Positions 1 through 6,693 of a DNA stretch of 28,381 bases are shown in pieces. Origin of the DNA: a virus. The notes under the pieces are model-generated. The model did no database searches and was not told the DNA's origin. It saw only the letters and a program-made list of their open reading frames with translations. The stretch's first letter is position 1. Each line of letters opens with the position of its first letter. The DNA lies in the IMG/VR virus record IMGVR_UViG_3300025030_000356, positions 1-28,381 of that record; one strand, 5' to 3'. A program made the position numbers and the translations under genes.

Positions 1-1
1 T

Positions 2-73
2 GTATTCGCCCTGGACCTGTCCATGCTGACGTGGGCCTGCGAGTACGGGATCAAGAGACTGATGGAGGAGTGA
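2..73 (+). CDS. C-terminal end of an upstream gene (partial)
   Basis: An open frame enters from the left edge and stops with TGA at 71-73. It encodes 23 residues ending in GIKRLMEE. The next gene starts at 75, one base after this stop, and its Shine-Dalgarno GGAGG (64-68 region) lies inside this frame, which is the tight spacing seen throughout the window. Too little is present to suggest a function. Confidence 0.55.
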   Translation, partial: VFALDLSMLTWACEYGIKRLMEE

Positions 74-74
74 G

Positions 75-299
75 ATGGGAATTACACGGTCGCCAGAATC
101 GATCTCGAATATGTACTGTGATACGTATATATCCACTATGTCCATGACATCGGACAGCACCGGGGCGCTTTATACCTACCATCCCCAAGTCTACACACAG
201 GAGACCCTGGCTAAGAGGCCCCATTGTATTTGGTGTGGGCAGAGGTTGCCCTTTGATGTCTACGACTGTCCGTTCTGTGGCGGCTACCAGGATGAATGA
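75..299 (+). CDS. Small zinc-ribbon-like protein, 74 aa
   Basis: A 74-residue protein with two cysteine pairs, C51-xx-C54 and C65-xx-C68, in the C-terminal third (HCIWCGQRL and DCPFCGG). Paired CxxC knuckles of this kind usually bind one zinc ion. The first 45 residues are Ser/Thr/Tyr-rich and match nothing I recognise. The ATG is one base after the upstream stop and is preceded by GGAGG at good spacing. It is the first of at least four small CxxC proteins in the window. Whether it binds nucleic acid or a protein partner cannot be told from the sequence. Confidence 0.75.
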   Translation: MGITRSPESISNMYCDTYISTMSMTSDSTGALYTYHPQVYTQETLAKRPHCIWCGQRLPFDVYDCPFCGGYQDE

Positions 300-498
300 G
301 GACCGCCTGTTTGTGGCGACGATCTATATGGGTCCCAAGACCTACTACTCGTTGGACATCCGGGCCGGGGATATGGTTGAGGCGGCCAGGGTAGCCGTCG
401 GGGCCTGTCTGGAGGCCAATCCGTTCTGGCGAGTAGTGAGGCTGTCAGAGATCTCGAAGATCGCTGACGAAGCGCCGCTGGCGTTGGGAGTCGAATAA
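292..498 (+). CDS. Hypothetical protein, 68 aa
   Basis: The frame is open from 235, but the start is more likely ATG at 292, which overlaps the upstream stop by a few bases (ATGAATGA), the usual arrangement here. The predicted product begins MNEDRLFVATIYMG and reads as a compact alpha/beta protein with no cysteine clusters or membrane segment. It resembles small phage proteins with a regular beta-alpha-beta pattern (a Tyr/Ser strand, then an Ala-rich helix VEAARVAVGACLEAN, then a strand), but I cannot name a family. The upstream AGG is a weak ribosome binding site, so translation is probably coupled to the preceding gene. Confidence 0.6.
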   Translation: MNEDRLFVATIYMGPKTYYSLDIRAGDMVEAARVAVGACLEANPFWRVVRLSEISKIADEAPLALGVE

Positions 499-499
499 A

Positions 500-967
500 G
501 TGATCAAACGTATCCTTTATCGGATTAGCTATGTCCTATACTGGTTGCCCTGCCTATGGAAAGTGTGGTGGTGGGATGGGACCTATCTCCTTGGGATACT
601 AATACATGCTTTGGCGTACAATGCCAAAGCATTCCGTAAGTGGGGACATCTGGAGAACAACGAGGAGGTGGCGGCGCAGATCGATGGAGTTGTCGCCGCC
701 CTGGCTCGTCTGATTGTGGATGCATACGTTAGCGAAGACCTGCATCGATGGTCCGAGAAGTGGGGAGAGATGGTATGGAAGCCCTGTGAGGATCATTCGG
801 GGTACTCTGAACTCGTAGGCTTTGAGAACGAGAAAACGCCGGAAGATAGTGAGCAGTGTCACAAGGAATGCAGCGAGATGGACGATAAGCACCTTCGCCT
901 TCGCACGGCGGACCTGGAGTTGGTGTTTGGTACCCTAAAGCGCGAGCTGGATGGATGGTGGGACTGA
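500..967 (+). CDS. Hypothetical phage protein with aromatic-rich N-terminus, 155 aa
   Basis: Starts with GTG at 500, one base after the upstream TAA, with GGGAG at 486-490 as ribosome binding site. Residues 5-45 are very rich in Trp, Tyr and Leu and could form an amphipathic or membrane-associated helix, though there is no clean transmembrane segment because charged residues interrupt it. The middle part (ALAYNAKAFRKWGH, then an Ala-rich helix, then SEDLHRWSEKWG) has the pattern of a small helical phage protein in which W-x-GTY is followed by a helix ending in a Gly turn. I have seen similar proteins in phage genomes only as hypotheticals. No function is assigned. Confidence 0.75.
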   Translation: MIKRILYRISYVLYWLPCLWKVWWWDGTYLLGILIHALAYNAKAFRKWGHLENNEEVAAQIDGVVAALARLIVDAYVSEDLHRWSEKWGEMVWKPCEDHSGYSELVGFENEKTPEDSEQCHKECSEMDDKHLRLRTADLELVFGTLKRELDGWWD

Positions 968-1669
968 ATGAATAAGACGGAAGGGTACGCCAAGTTCAAG
1001 GACTATCACAAAGGACACATCGCCCTTCTGATCGGGGCCGGGCCGGGGCTATACAACGTCCCCTTGCCCTTTCTGACACTCTATCCTTCCTTTGCGTCCA
1101 ACCGCTTCCACATTTACTATGACCAGACTGGGTTCGCCCCAACCTACTACTTGGACCTGGGGATCAACCATCTGGTGACGGATGAGCAGCGAGAGCCACT
1201 CCTGCCGATGCTGGAGGAGGTTGAGGCGGCCTTTGTCAACCGCTTTACGGCTCATCGTTTGCCTTTTGACAACGTGTGGGGGATCCTGGGGCCGCAATAC
1301 TACAGCCATCCGAAGGGCCTGTACTTCTCATTCGACCCGCTGGACATCATGGGGATCGCCCCGTCCAACATCTTCAGCATGCTCCAGATCGCCTACTACA
1401 TGGGGTTCAAGACCGCCCTGATCGTAGGCATGGACCATTACTACGACACCTCCAGTGAGTACAAGCACTTCTACCCTGATGAGCAGGCTCCGCATTGGGA
1501 GAAGTCGCCGGGGCACAGGATCTCTGAGGAGCAGTGGTACGAGCATACCGATGCGGCCTTTGCGATGGCCCGGACGGTCTATGAGATGGATAAACGCCGG
1601 ATCGTGAACCTATCGGAACCTACTGAATGTACGACTTTTAGGAGAGAAAAGTGGGAGGATTGGGAATGA
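968..1669 (+). CDS. GT42/DUF115-like Rossmann protein, putative CMP-nonulosonate (sialic acid-type) transferase
   Basis: The 233-residue protein has the landmarks of the family that joins MptE-like (DUF115) proteins to the CstI/CstII sialyltransferases (GT42). A nucleotide-binding turn LLIGAGPGL lies at 20-28, where Cst-II has GNGPS. SFASNRF follows at 41-47, with an Asn matching the conserved Cst-II Asn. PTYYLDLG is at 58-65. NIFSMLQIAYYMGF precedes GMDHYY at 154-159. A late GHRIS at 182-186 is placed like the catalytic His region of Cst-II. These enzymes transfer a CMP-activated nonulosonic acid to an acceptor sugar. The CMP-sugar synthetase-like gene at 1980 supports that role, but the acceptor is unknown. 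The Gly-Pro-Gly replacing Gly-Pro-Ser is a deviation. An uncharacterised DUF115 role remains possible. The start is directly after the upstream TGA. Confidence 0.65.
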   Translation: MNKTEGYAKFKDYHKGHIALLIGAGPGLYNVPLPFLTLYPSFASNRFHIYYDQTGFAPTYYLDLGINHLVTDEQREPLLPMLEEVEAAFVNRFTAHRLPFDNVWGILGPQYYSHPKGLYFSFDPLDIMGIAPSNIFSMLQIAYYMGFKTALIVGMDHYYDTSSEYKHFYPDEQAPHWEKSPGHRISEEQWYEHTDAAFAMARTVYEMDKRRIVNLSEPTECTTFRREKWEDWE

Positions 1670-1983
1670 GCGACATGGAAATCAAACACGGACTTTGTGA
1701 CTGGTGCCAGAAAGAAATCCACGCTTCCACTTGGGGGCAGGTGCAAAGGAAAAATGTTAGGGTTAGCAAGATGACAAAGGACGAAGTGGCTTCCGCCATG
1801 AAATACAACCGTGAGATGGGGGAGGCCGCTGGGGACGAGTATGATAGGCTGGCGAAGGAGGCCAAAACGAACTGTGTGATTGTGGCTAGCTTCTTTGATG
1901 ACTTTGTCCCAGGGGGTGATGGGCTCGAAGAGGCCCTGATGTGCAAACGGCACCTTCAGGAAGCCCTGGATTTGCTATCATGA
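1666..1983 (+). CDS. Hypothetical protein with CxxC pair, 105 aa
   Basis: I prefer ATG at 1666 because it overlaps the upstream stop as ATGA and has GGAGG at 1653-1657. A GTG at 1651 with its own GGAG upstream is the alternative and would add five residues. The product has an N-terminal CDWCQ pair, one cysteine near the middle (NCVIVASFFDDF) and one in the C-terminal helix (ALMCKRHLQEAL), so a four-Cys metal site is possible. The central part is a charged helix (KDEVASAMKYNREMGE). It sits between the putative sugar transferase and the cytidylyltransferase and is coupled to both by overlaps, which suggests co-translation but gives no function. Confidence 0.65.
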   Translation: MSDMEIKHGLCDWCQKEIHASTWGQVQRKNVRVSKMTKDEVASAMKYNREMGEAAGDEYDRLAKEAKTNCVIVASFFDDFVPGGDGLEEALMCKRHLQEALDLLS

Positions 1984-2666
1984 GTATCCTCTGCATCATC
2001 CCTGCTCGTGGGGGTAGTCAGGGTCTACCCAAGAAGAACATCGCCATGCTGGCTGGCAGGCCCCTCTTGGCACACTCGATCGATCATGCTTTCGCGACGC
2101 CGTATTCGCCGGGGATCAAAGAGGTTGTGGTGTCGACCGACAGTGCAGAGATAGCCGAGGTTGCAGAGTTGTGGGGAGCGCGGGTGGTCATGCGTCCCCC
2201 GGAACTGAGTGGCCCAGATTCTCCGTCCGAGGACGCCTTGCGGCACGTGTTGAAGAACATTGATTACAGGCCGGACATTGTGGTGTTCTTGCAGGCAACC
2301 AACCCCCTTCGTTCTCCTATCCATATCGCCCAGGCCATCTCCCTGGTAGATAGTGGCATCTTTTCGAGCGTCCTATCCGCGGTCCGTCTTCATCAGTTCG
2401 TGTGGGTGAAAGAGGATACGGAGGCGGTATCGTTGAACTATGATCCGAAGGGGAATCGGCCCATGCGGCAGGATGTATCGGAATTCGTCGAGAATGGATC
2501 GATCTACTGTTTCCAGACGGGGGTACTGGAGATGTATGGGACTAGGCTGGGGGGCAAGATTGGCATTGTGGAGATGCCTGGGTGGTCGCGGTTTGAGATT
2601 GACACCCCCGAGGACTTGGAGTTGTGTGAGTGGATCATGACCAAGAAAGGTCTACTTGGAGGTTGA
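1980..2666 (+). CDS. neuA: CMP-N-acylneuraminate (sialic acid-type) cytidylyltransferase
   Basis: The 228-residue product has the family's usual length and all main motifs. The CTP-binding signature IIPARGGSQGLPKKNI is at 6-21. The VVVSTDS strand carries D54. The sequence RPPELSGPDSPS runs from 72. LQATNPLR is at 104-111. A C-terminal FEIDTPEDL carries D208, part of the metal-binding pair. Enzymes of this family join CTP to a nonulosonic acid (sialic, legionaminic or pseudaminic acid) to give the CMP-sugar donor. Which sugar is used cannot be read from sequence. The chosen ATG at 1980 overlaps the previous stop (ATGA). An upstream in-frame ATG at 1941 would add 13 non-family residues. It is a cytoplasmic enzyme, and a phage would need either host-made nonulosonate or synthesis genes outside the window. 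Confidence 0.88.
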   Translation: MSILCIIPARGGSQGLPKKNIAMLAGRPLLAHSIDHAFATPYSPGIKEVVVSTDSAEIAEVAELWGARVVMRPPELSGPDSPSEDALRHVLKNIDYRPDIVVFLQATNPLRSPIHIAQAISLVDSGIFSSVLSAVRLHQFVWVKEDTEAVSLNYDPKGNRPMRQDVSEFVENGSIYCFQTGVLEMYGTRLGGKIGIVEMPGWSRFEIDTPEDLELCEWIMTKKGLLGG

Positions 2667-2667
2667 G

Positions 2668-2886
2668 ATGGACAACAGGACATGGACGCCTTGGTACTAT
2701 GAGTATCCATGGTACAGCAAGACGGAGCAGGTCGTTCGGGAGCGGGACCAGGCCCGACGGGTAGCGAGGGCGCTGTATGCGGTATATCTTCAGGTGAAGG
2801 ACATCAGCCTTGATGGCAGAGAAGATTATCTACTGTATGAGGCGCTGCGTCAGGCCCGCCGTGTTTTAGCAGAGGAGGCAAGGTGA
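2668..2886 (+). CDS. Small helical protein, 72 aa, unrecognised
   Basis: ATG at 2668 has an excellent GGAGG at 2658-2662, which decides it over the in-frame TTG at 2656. The start overlaps the very end of the cytidylyltransferase region. The N-terminus is aromatic (TWTPWYYEYPWY). The rest looks like two charged helices (VVRERDQARRVARALYAVYL and a second Arg/Leu/Ala helix), compatible with a small coiled-coil or helical hairpin. No family is recognised. Confidence 0.7.
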   Translation: MDNRTWTPWYYEYPWYSKTEQVVRERDQARRVARALYAVYLQVKDISLDGREDYLLYEALRQARRVLAEEAR

Positions 2887-2892
2887 GCGAAG

Positions 2893-3669
2893 ATGACCTG
2901 TCCAATCTGTAACGGACCAAGGAAGGATATCGTCCTTCGAGCAGAAGGAAGGAGGCCCAACGAGAAGTGGGCTCGGTGTGATGCGTGCAAGGTCTTCTTT
3001 TTGAAGGACCTACCTACGCCCGAAGAATCCCTGGCGATCTACAAGACCGGGGAATACCGGAAGCAGGTCTACAAGGATCGAAAGAACCTACGAGGTCTGA
3101 ACATCCCTGACGCCTTCGTTTCCGAGTTGGTCAACGAGGCACTTCGAGCGCAACATACGCTGATGACCATTGTCGCCTTTGGGGTTACTCCAAGGCGGCT
3201 CCTGGACATCGGGGCGGGCATGGGGGTTATGGCCTGGTCGGCCCACAGGGAGTGGCAGGAAGCAATCGTTAGTGCTGTTGAGCCTCTCAAGGAATACGTT
3301 ATTGTGAAGGGTATACCTCTCTTCGAAACCTTGGATGAAGTTACCGAAACTTATGATACCATCACTTGCATTCACGTCCTAGAACACGTTCCGGACCCGA
3401 TTCAGTTCCTTAGCAAGATCGCTAAACATCTGGAACCGGGGGGCAAGCTGTTTTTGGAGGTTCCGAACTACAGTCCCAAGGATGGTAACAACCCATTCCA
3501 AAGGTCCCACCTCTTTGCCTACACGGTGGAAGGGCTAGCGAATGTGGTGAGGCGGGTGGGTCTAAACCCTATAACGTACATGACCCACGGATGGCTATTC
3601 CGTCAGGGAACCGATGTCAGTGTCATGATGGTGGTGGAGGGAGACAATGAGAACCGATCACAAGGATAA
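2893..3669 (+). CDS. Class I SAM-dependent methyltransferase with N-terminal zinc ribbon
   Basis: The 258-residue product starts with a zinc ribbon (C3-xx-C6 and C29-xx-C32), followed by a linker and a Rossmann methyltransferase domain. Motif I LLDIGAGMG is at 103-111, an acidic E130 ends the second strand, HVLEHVPDP is at 161-169 and PGGKLFLEVPN at 182-192. This layout (two CxxC pairs, then Methyltransf_23-like domain) is common in surface-polysaccharide and sugar-modification clusters. It is much less typical of DNA methyltransferases, and no (D/N)PPY motif is present. In this context methylation of a sugar or glycan is a reasonable inference. A small-molecule or protein substrate is also possible. 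An AAGG lies nine bases before the ATG. Confidence 0.82.
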   Translation: MTCPICNGPRKDIVLRAEGRRPNEKWARCDACKVFFLKDLPTPEESLAIYKTGEYRKQVYKDRKNLRGLNIPDAFVSELVNEALRAQHTLMTIVAFGVTPRRLLDIGAGMGVMAWSAHREWQEAIVSAVEPLKEYVIVKGIPLFETLDEVTETYDTITCIHVLEHVPDPIQFLSKIAKHLEPGGKLFLEVPNYSPKDGNNPFQRSHLFAYTVEGLANVVRRVGLNPITYMTHGWLFRQGTDVSVMMVVEGDNENRSQG

Positions 3670-3865
3670 GCCAAAGAAGGACCCAAAGTGTCCGATTTGT
3701 GAAAAGCGGTACCGATTTACTCAGGGCGCTGAGTACGTTTGCTCACAACATGAACACTGGTTTGTGACCAGGTGCTCTGGCTGTCACAGGTACGTCTTCT
3801 CCGACGCCCGTTCGATATGCCCCGACTGCTCCCCCACGGACTTGCGTCCCGACCCCAAACTCTGA
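3647..3865 (+). CDS. Small double zinc-ribbon protein, 72 aa
   Basis: A cysteine-dense protein with C15-xx-C18, C32, H35 and H37, C43-xx-C46 and C58-xx-C61. That is enough ligands for two zinc sites. The N-terminus is strongly basic (DHKDKPKKDPK). The start overlaps the methyltransferase stop by 23 bases and has a strong GGAGGGAG ribosome binding site. Small zinc-ribbon proteins with basic tails often touch nucleic acid or polymerase, but nothing here proves that. It is the last gene before the 38-base gap at 3866-3903. Confidence 0.75.
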   Translation: MRTDHKDKPKKDPKCPICEKRYRFTQGAEYVCSQHEHWFVTRCSGCHRYVFSDARSICPDCSPTDLRPDPKL

Positions 3866-3903
3866 TAGACTACACTAGACAATAACTACCTTGGAGGTTT
3901 GCT
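3866..3903 (+). promoter_or_regulatory. Short intergenic gap with possible promoter
   Basis: The gap follows a tightly packed block. TTGCGT at 3842-3847 is 18 bases before TAGACT at 3866-3871, a weak sigma-70-like pair, and the gap contains GACAATAAC (3878-3886), which recurs at 18905-18913 in another gap. The strong GGAGG at 3894-3898 serves the next gene. The promoter is a guess from spacing only. Confidence 0.25.
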
Positions 3904-4359
3904 ATGGCCAAGATGCTTTATCCTGCCGCGTATAGAAGTCCTACCCCGAGGCCGGACCCGTCTAAGAGCCGCATGAGCCCGCGGCCAGGCTCTCTGCCCG
4001 TTATTAGGCCGCCTGCTCCTCGCGCCGGGGGTGGGGGTCCTACGAAAGACCCCTCGAGGGGGAAAGTACCGTATTCCCCAAACATGATCCGACCAGGGAT
4101 CCGGCGGATGCTTCCTACTATGGGGCGAGCCCCTGGCCCGGCCTCGATCCGTCCCCGGAACCTGTTAGGTGATGGGATTGGGAAAGACCCCAATCGCGTC
4201 AACCCTGTACCGTTCAAGAACCCGGCGATTCTTGCGAACAGGGAGGCGATGCAAACCTACGGCCCTGGTGGACAACTAGACAGGAGTATTCGTGGGGATT
4301 TGCCGGCACGTTTGATGGAACTATGGACGGCTCTAACAGGGGGAGGAGCCCCACAGTAG
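3904..4359 (+). CDS. Pro/Arg/Gly-rich protein, 151 aa, unrecognised
   Basis: A low-complexity basic protein, mostly disordered by composition: repeated Pro-Arg and Arg-Pro pairs, a GGGG stretch near 43-46, and little predicted secondary structure until a short amphipathic helix near the end (LPARLMELWTALTG). The start has a GGAGG seven to ten bases upstream. Such basic, Pro-rich proteins near packaging genes may bind DNA or act as minor virion parts. I cannot identify it, and it lacks the helix-turn-helix expected of a small terminase. Confidence 0.7.
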   Translation: MAKMLYPAAYRSPTPRPDPSKSRMSPRPGSLPVIRPPAPRAGGGGPTKDPSRGKVPYSPNMIRPGIRRMLPTMGRAPGPASIRPRNLLGDGIGKDPNRVNPVPFKNPAILANREAMQTYGPGGQLDRSIRGDLPARLMELWTALTGGGAPQ

Positions 4360-4512
4360 GTGCCCTACAAGATCATAAAGTCTGGGAATGGCTACTACGT
4401 AGTCAACTCTGAGACCGGTGAACGCAAGAACGCCAAGCCGTACCCAAGTCGGGAAGCGGCTATGCCCTATTTCAAGAAGCTCTGGAGCACTGTGAAGAAG
4501 GAGAAGAAGTGA
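4360..4512 (+). CDS. Short conserved-looking protein, 50 aa, GTG start
   Basis: The GTG at 4360 follows directly on the TAG of the previous gene, with GGGAGGAG at 4341-4348 as ribosome binding site. The 50 residues begin PYKIIKSGNGYYVVNSETG and continue with a Lys/Pro segment (KNAKPYPSREAAMPYF) ending in a Lys-rich helix. This is the pattern of a small phage protein family with an N-terminal beta hairpin (YYVVNxETGxR), a 'KPxPxxxA' turn and a helix. The function of that family is not known to me. The end overlaps the next GTG by GTGA. The frame fills what would otherwise be a gap of about 150 bases. Confidence 0.75.
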   Translation: MPYKIIKSGNGYYVVNSETGERKNAKPYPSREAAMPYFKKLWSTVKKEKK

Positions 4513-4760
4513 GCGACGGCGCGGGAATCTCGGTCGCAGTCTTCCTCTTCCTAGCGATGTTGGTCACGACCTGTATGGCGGGGCGAGCTGCTCGTCCATT
4601 GACGGACGAGGAGAGATACTTCTTCAATGGAGAGATGGATATCTGTATTGACTGTGGGAAGCGGCTGCGTCGTCATGAATGGCTCCTGTCTGATGGAAGA
4701 TTGCAGGTTCAGGTCTGGTGTGGCAAGTCGGGCCATGAGCACTATCGGTGGATTGAGTAA
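4509..4760 (+). CDS. Membrane-anchored zinc-ribbon-like small protein, 83 aa
   Basis: Starts with GTG overlapping the preceding TGA (GTGA) and has AAGGAG just upstream. Residues 6-24 form one hydrophobic segment (ISVAVFLFLAMLVTT), a likely transmembrane anchor or signal. The following part has C46-xx-C49 (CIDCGKRL) and C71 with H76 and H78 (WCGKSGHEH), a plausible Cys/His zinc site. The VTTC sequence near the segment end resembles a lipobox only loosely. The location just before the HNH and terminase genes may be incidental. No function assigned. Confidence 0.7.
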   Translation: MSDGAGISVAVFLFLAMLVTTCMAGRAARPLTDEERYFFNGEMDICIDCGKRLRRHEWLLSDGRLQVQVWCGKSGHEHYRWIE

Positions 4761-5155
4761 TGACTACGGCCTCCAGGAAGGCCACCCTGAAGCGGTACTA
4801 CGAAACGCACAAAGAAGAGCGGAAGGCCCAGAACAAGGAGTGGTATTCCAAGAAGGTAGGAAGTGGGTACAACACAGGGAAGCGGCGCAAGAGAGTAAGC
4901 GCCGACTTCAACAATGACGACTGGGAATGGTGCTTGCGTATCTTTGACCATAGGTGCTTGCGGTGCGGGTCGAGAGACAATCTAGAGCGGGACCACGTGA
5001 TCCCGATCGATGAGGGGGGCAAGAAGGGACTTGACAACTTGCAGCCTTTGTGTAGGGCGTGTAATGCGATGAAGAGGACTTCCCTCCAGGACTATCGCAA
5101 GGGTACCATCGCCCGATTGTTTGGACTCGGCTATCACGGAAGGGGGATGTTGTAA
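4760..5155 (+). CDS. HNH endonuclease
   Basis: The 131-residue product has a complete HNH core. A first zinc knuckle C66-xx-C69 is followed by RDHVIPI with the catalytic D78-H79, then GG, LDNLQPLCRACN with N93 and the second pair C98-xx-C101, and a final K105. The N-terminal 45 residues are a basic helix likely to touch DNA. HNH genes placed right before the large terminase are frequent in phages. In HK97 and related phages such a nuclease takes part in DNA packaging or terminase activity (established), and I infer the same here. A free-standing homing nuclease is the alternative. The ATG shares its first base with the previous TAA. Confidence 0.9.
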   Translation: MTTASRKATLKRYYETHKEERKAQNKEWYSKKVGSGYNTGKRRKRVSADFNNDDWEWCLRIFDHRCLRCGSRDNLERDHVIPIDEGGKKGLDNLQPLCRACNAMKRTSLQDYRKGTIARLFGLGYHGRGML

Positions 5156-6690
5156 TGCGGGGCTTCGTGGACTGGGTGAAGGACAACGGGTTCTTATGTA
5201 GTTCAGAGGTTGTGGATAGCGGTCACTATGAGCTATTCCCCATAGCCGAGAGGATCCTTCGCCACTGTCTGACACCAAAGGAGGATGGGACATTACCATA
5301 TAGGCGCATCATTTGGGCGTGTCCTAAGAAGTCTGGGAAGACCCTGCTGGCGGCTGCTATTGGTACTTGGTACATCCGGGAGGTCGGGCCGCCTGGAAGT
5401 GAAGTGTATGTTTGCGCCAATGACATAGAGCAGGCGGAGGCGCGGGTGTTCGCTGCGATGCGTTGGCATTTCGATCACGAGAATGAGGAACTTCCTCCAT
5501 CTGACCGGTCGCGGACCCAGAAGTTCCGTATTGACCTCCCCAACGGCTCGTTTGTCAAGGTGCTTGCGAAGCACTATCGGTCGGCGGCAGGCGCTCAACC
5601 TGGATGTACGTTGTTTGATGAGTTGTGGGCCTACACGAGTGAGGATGCAATGCGGATGTGGGCTGAGATGACCATCCCTCCAACAGTCAAGAATCCAATC
5701 CAAGTTATCGTAACTTACGCTGGGTATGAGAACGAATCTCCGAACTTGCTTCTCGATATGTACAACAAGGTTGTGAAGAATGGGACGGTCGTTGAGGAAT
5801 TGAAGGACATCACGGACTCCAAGGGTCCGGTTTGTTATGAGAGCGGTGGGACGTTCTGCTATTGGGACCATGAGCCCAGGATGCCTTGGCAGACTCCGGA
5901 GTATTACGAGACCGAGATGCAGAGCCTTCGTCCCTCGGACTTCCTGAGGATGCACCGGGTCGAGTGGGTGACGACAGAAGAGCAGTTCATGCCGATCGAA
6001 TGGTACGACAAGTGTACGACCCTTACGGCACCGCTAATGCTTCAGCCCCAGAACCCCGCCAGGACACTGCCAATGGTGATTGGGGTGGATATTGGGGTCA
6101 AGCACGACTGCACGGCTGGGCTGGGGATGTACTACGATATGATGAGGCCCCAGGTCGGGCTGGGCTTCCACCGGATATGGACCCCGCCCCCAGGGATGAT
6201 TGGATTGGATCTTGAGGAGACGATTGAGGCGTGGATCATACAAATGGCGAAGGCATTCAAAGTAGCCGCGATTGTTTACGATCCGTCCCAATTCCACCGT
6301 TCGATGGTGACTTTACACAAACGGGGTCTGCCTCTAGTGGAGTTTACACAAAGCTCCACCAACATGATTGCGGCAACGCAGAACATGTATGACCTATTCC
6401 GGCAGGGGATCATGGCCGTCTACCCTGATGACCAACTTCGTCAGCATGTCCATTTCGCCAAAGCGAAGGTAGACGAGCGTGGGTTCCGTTTGGTCAAGGA
6501 TAAGGAATCCACCTACCCTATCGATGCCGCGGTAGCCATGGCCATGGCGTCTTACTATGTGGTGAAGGTAGGGGGTATTGATACGAGCAACCGGATTCGG
6601 ATCGAATCCCCGTTCTCGGATGCAACAGGCTGGGACGCAAACTACATAGACCAGTCGATGCTACCCGAGCCGTTGCGGGATAAGAGGTAA
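5155..6690 (+). CDS. terL: Terminase large subunit (packaging ATPase and nuclease)
   Basis: The 511-residue product has both terminase halves. The ATPase has Walker A CPKKSGKT at 56-63 and Walker B TLFDELWAY with D155-E156, followed by a coupling-like VTYAG near 187. The RNase H-like nuclease has three acidic residues in context: D312 in IGVDIG, D376 in IVYDPSQ and D457 in YPIDAAVAMAMA. It pumps DNA into the procapsid through the portal and cuts the concatemer. No recognisable small terminase lies upstream. The start codon overlaps the HNH stop by one base. The family is the TerL_1-type group of siphovirus-like terminases by motif style, though the exact subfamily is uncertain. Confidence 0.95.
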   Translation: MRGFVDWVKDNGFLCSSEVVDSGHYELFPIAERILRHCLTPKEDGTLPYRRIIWACPKKSGKTLLAAAIGTWYIREVGPPGSEVYVCANDIEQAEARVFAAMRWHFDHENEELPPSDRSRTQKFRIDLPNGSFVKVLAKHYRSAAGAQPGCTLFDELWAYTSEDAMRMWAEMTIPPTVKNPIQVIVTYAGYENESPNLLLDMYNKVVKNGTVVEELKDITDSKGPVCYESGGTFCYWDHEPRMPWQTPEYYETEMQSLRPSDFLRMHRVEWVTTEEQFMPIEWYDKCTTLTAPLMLQPQNPARTLPMVIGVDIGVKHDCTAGLGMYYDMMRPQVGLGFHRIWTPPPGMIGLDLEETIEAWIIQMAKAFKVAAIVYDPSQFHRSMVTLHKRGLPLVEFTQSSTNMIAATQNMYDLFRQGIMAVYPDDQLRQHVHFAKAKVDERGFRLVKDKESTYPIDAAVAMAMASYYVVKVGGIDTSNRIRIESPFSDATGWDANYIDQSMLPEPLRDKR

Positions 6691-6693
6691 TCA

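Noticed and set aside
4509-4580. Lipoprotein signal in the 83-residue protein
   Set aside because: VTTC lacks the usual small residue (Gly/Ala/Ser) before Cys, so a plain membrane anchor is more likely.
5293-5955. A 220-codon open frame on the minus strand inside the terminase gene
   Set aside because: It lies wholly opposite a well-supported TerL reading frame and has no domain. Long antisense frames are expected with this codon bias. The same applies to frames at 8038-8619, 12032-12499 and 12886-13515 on the minus strand.
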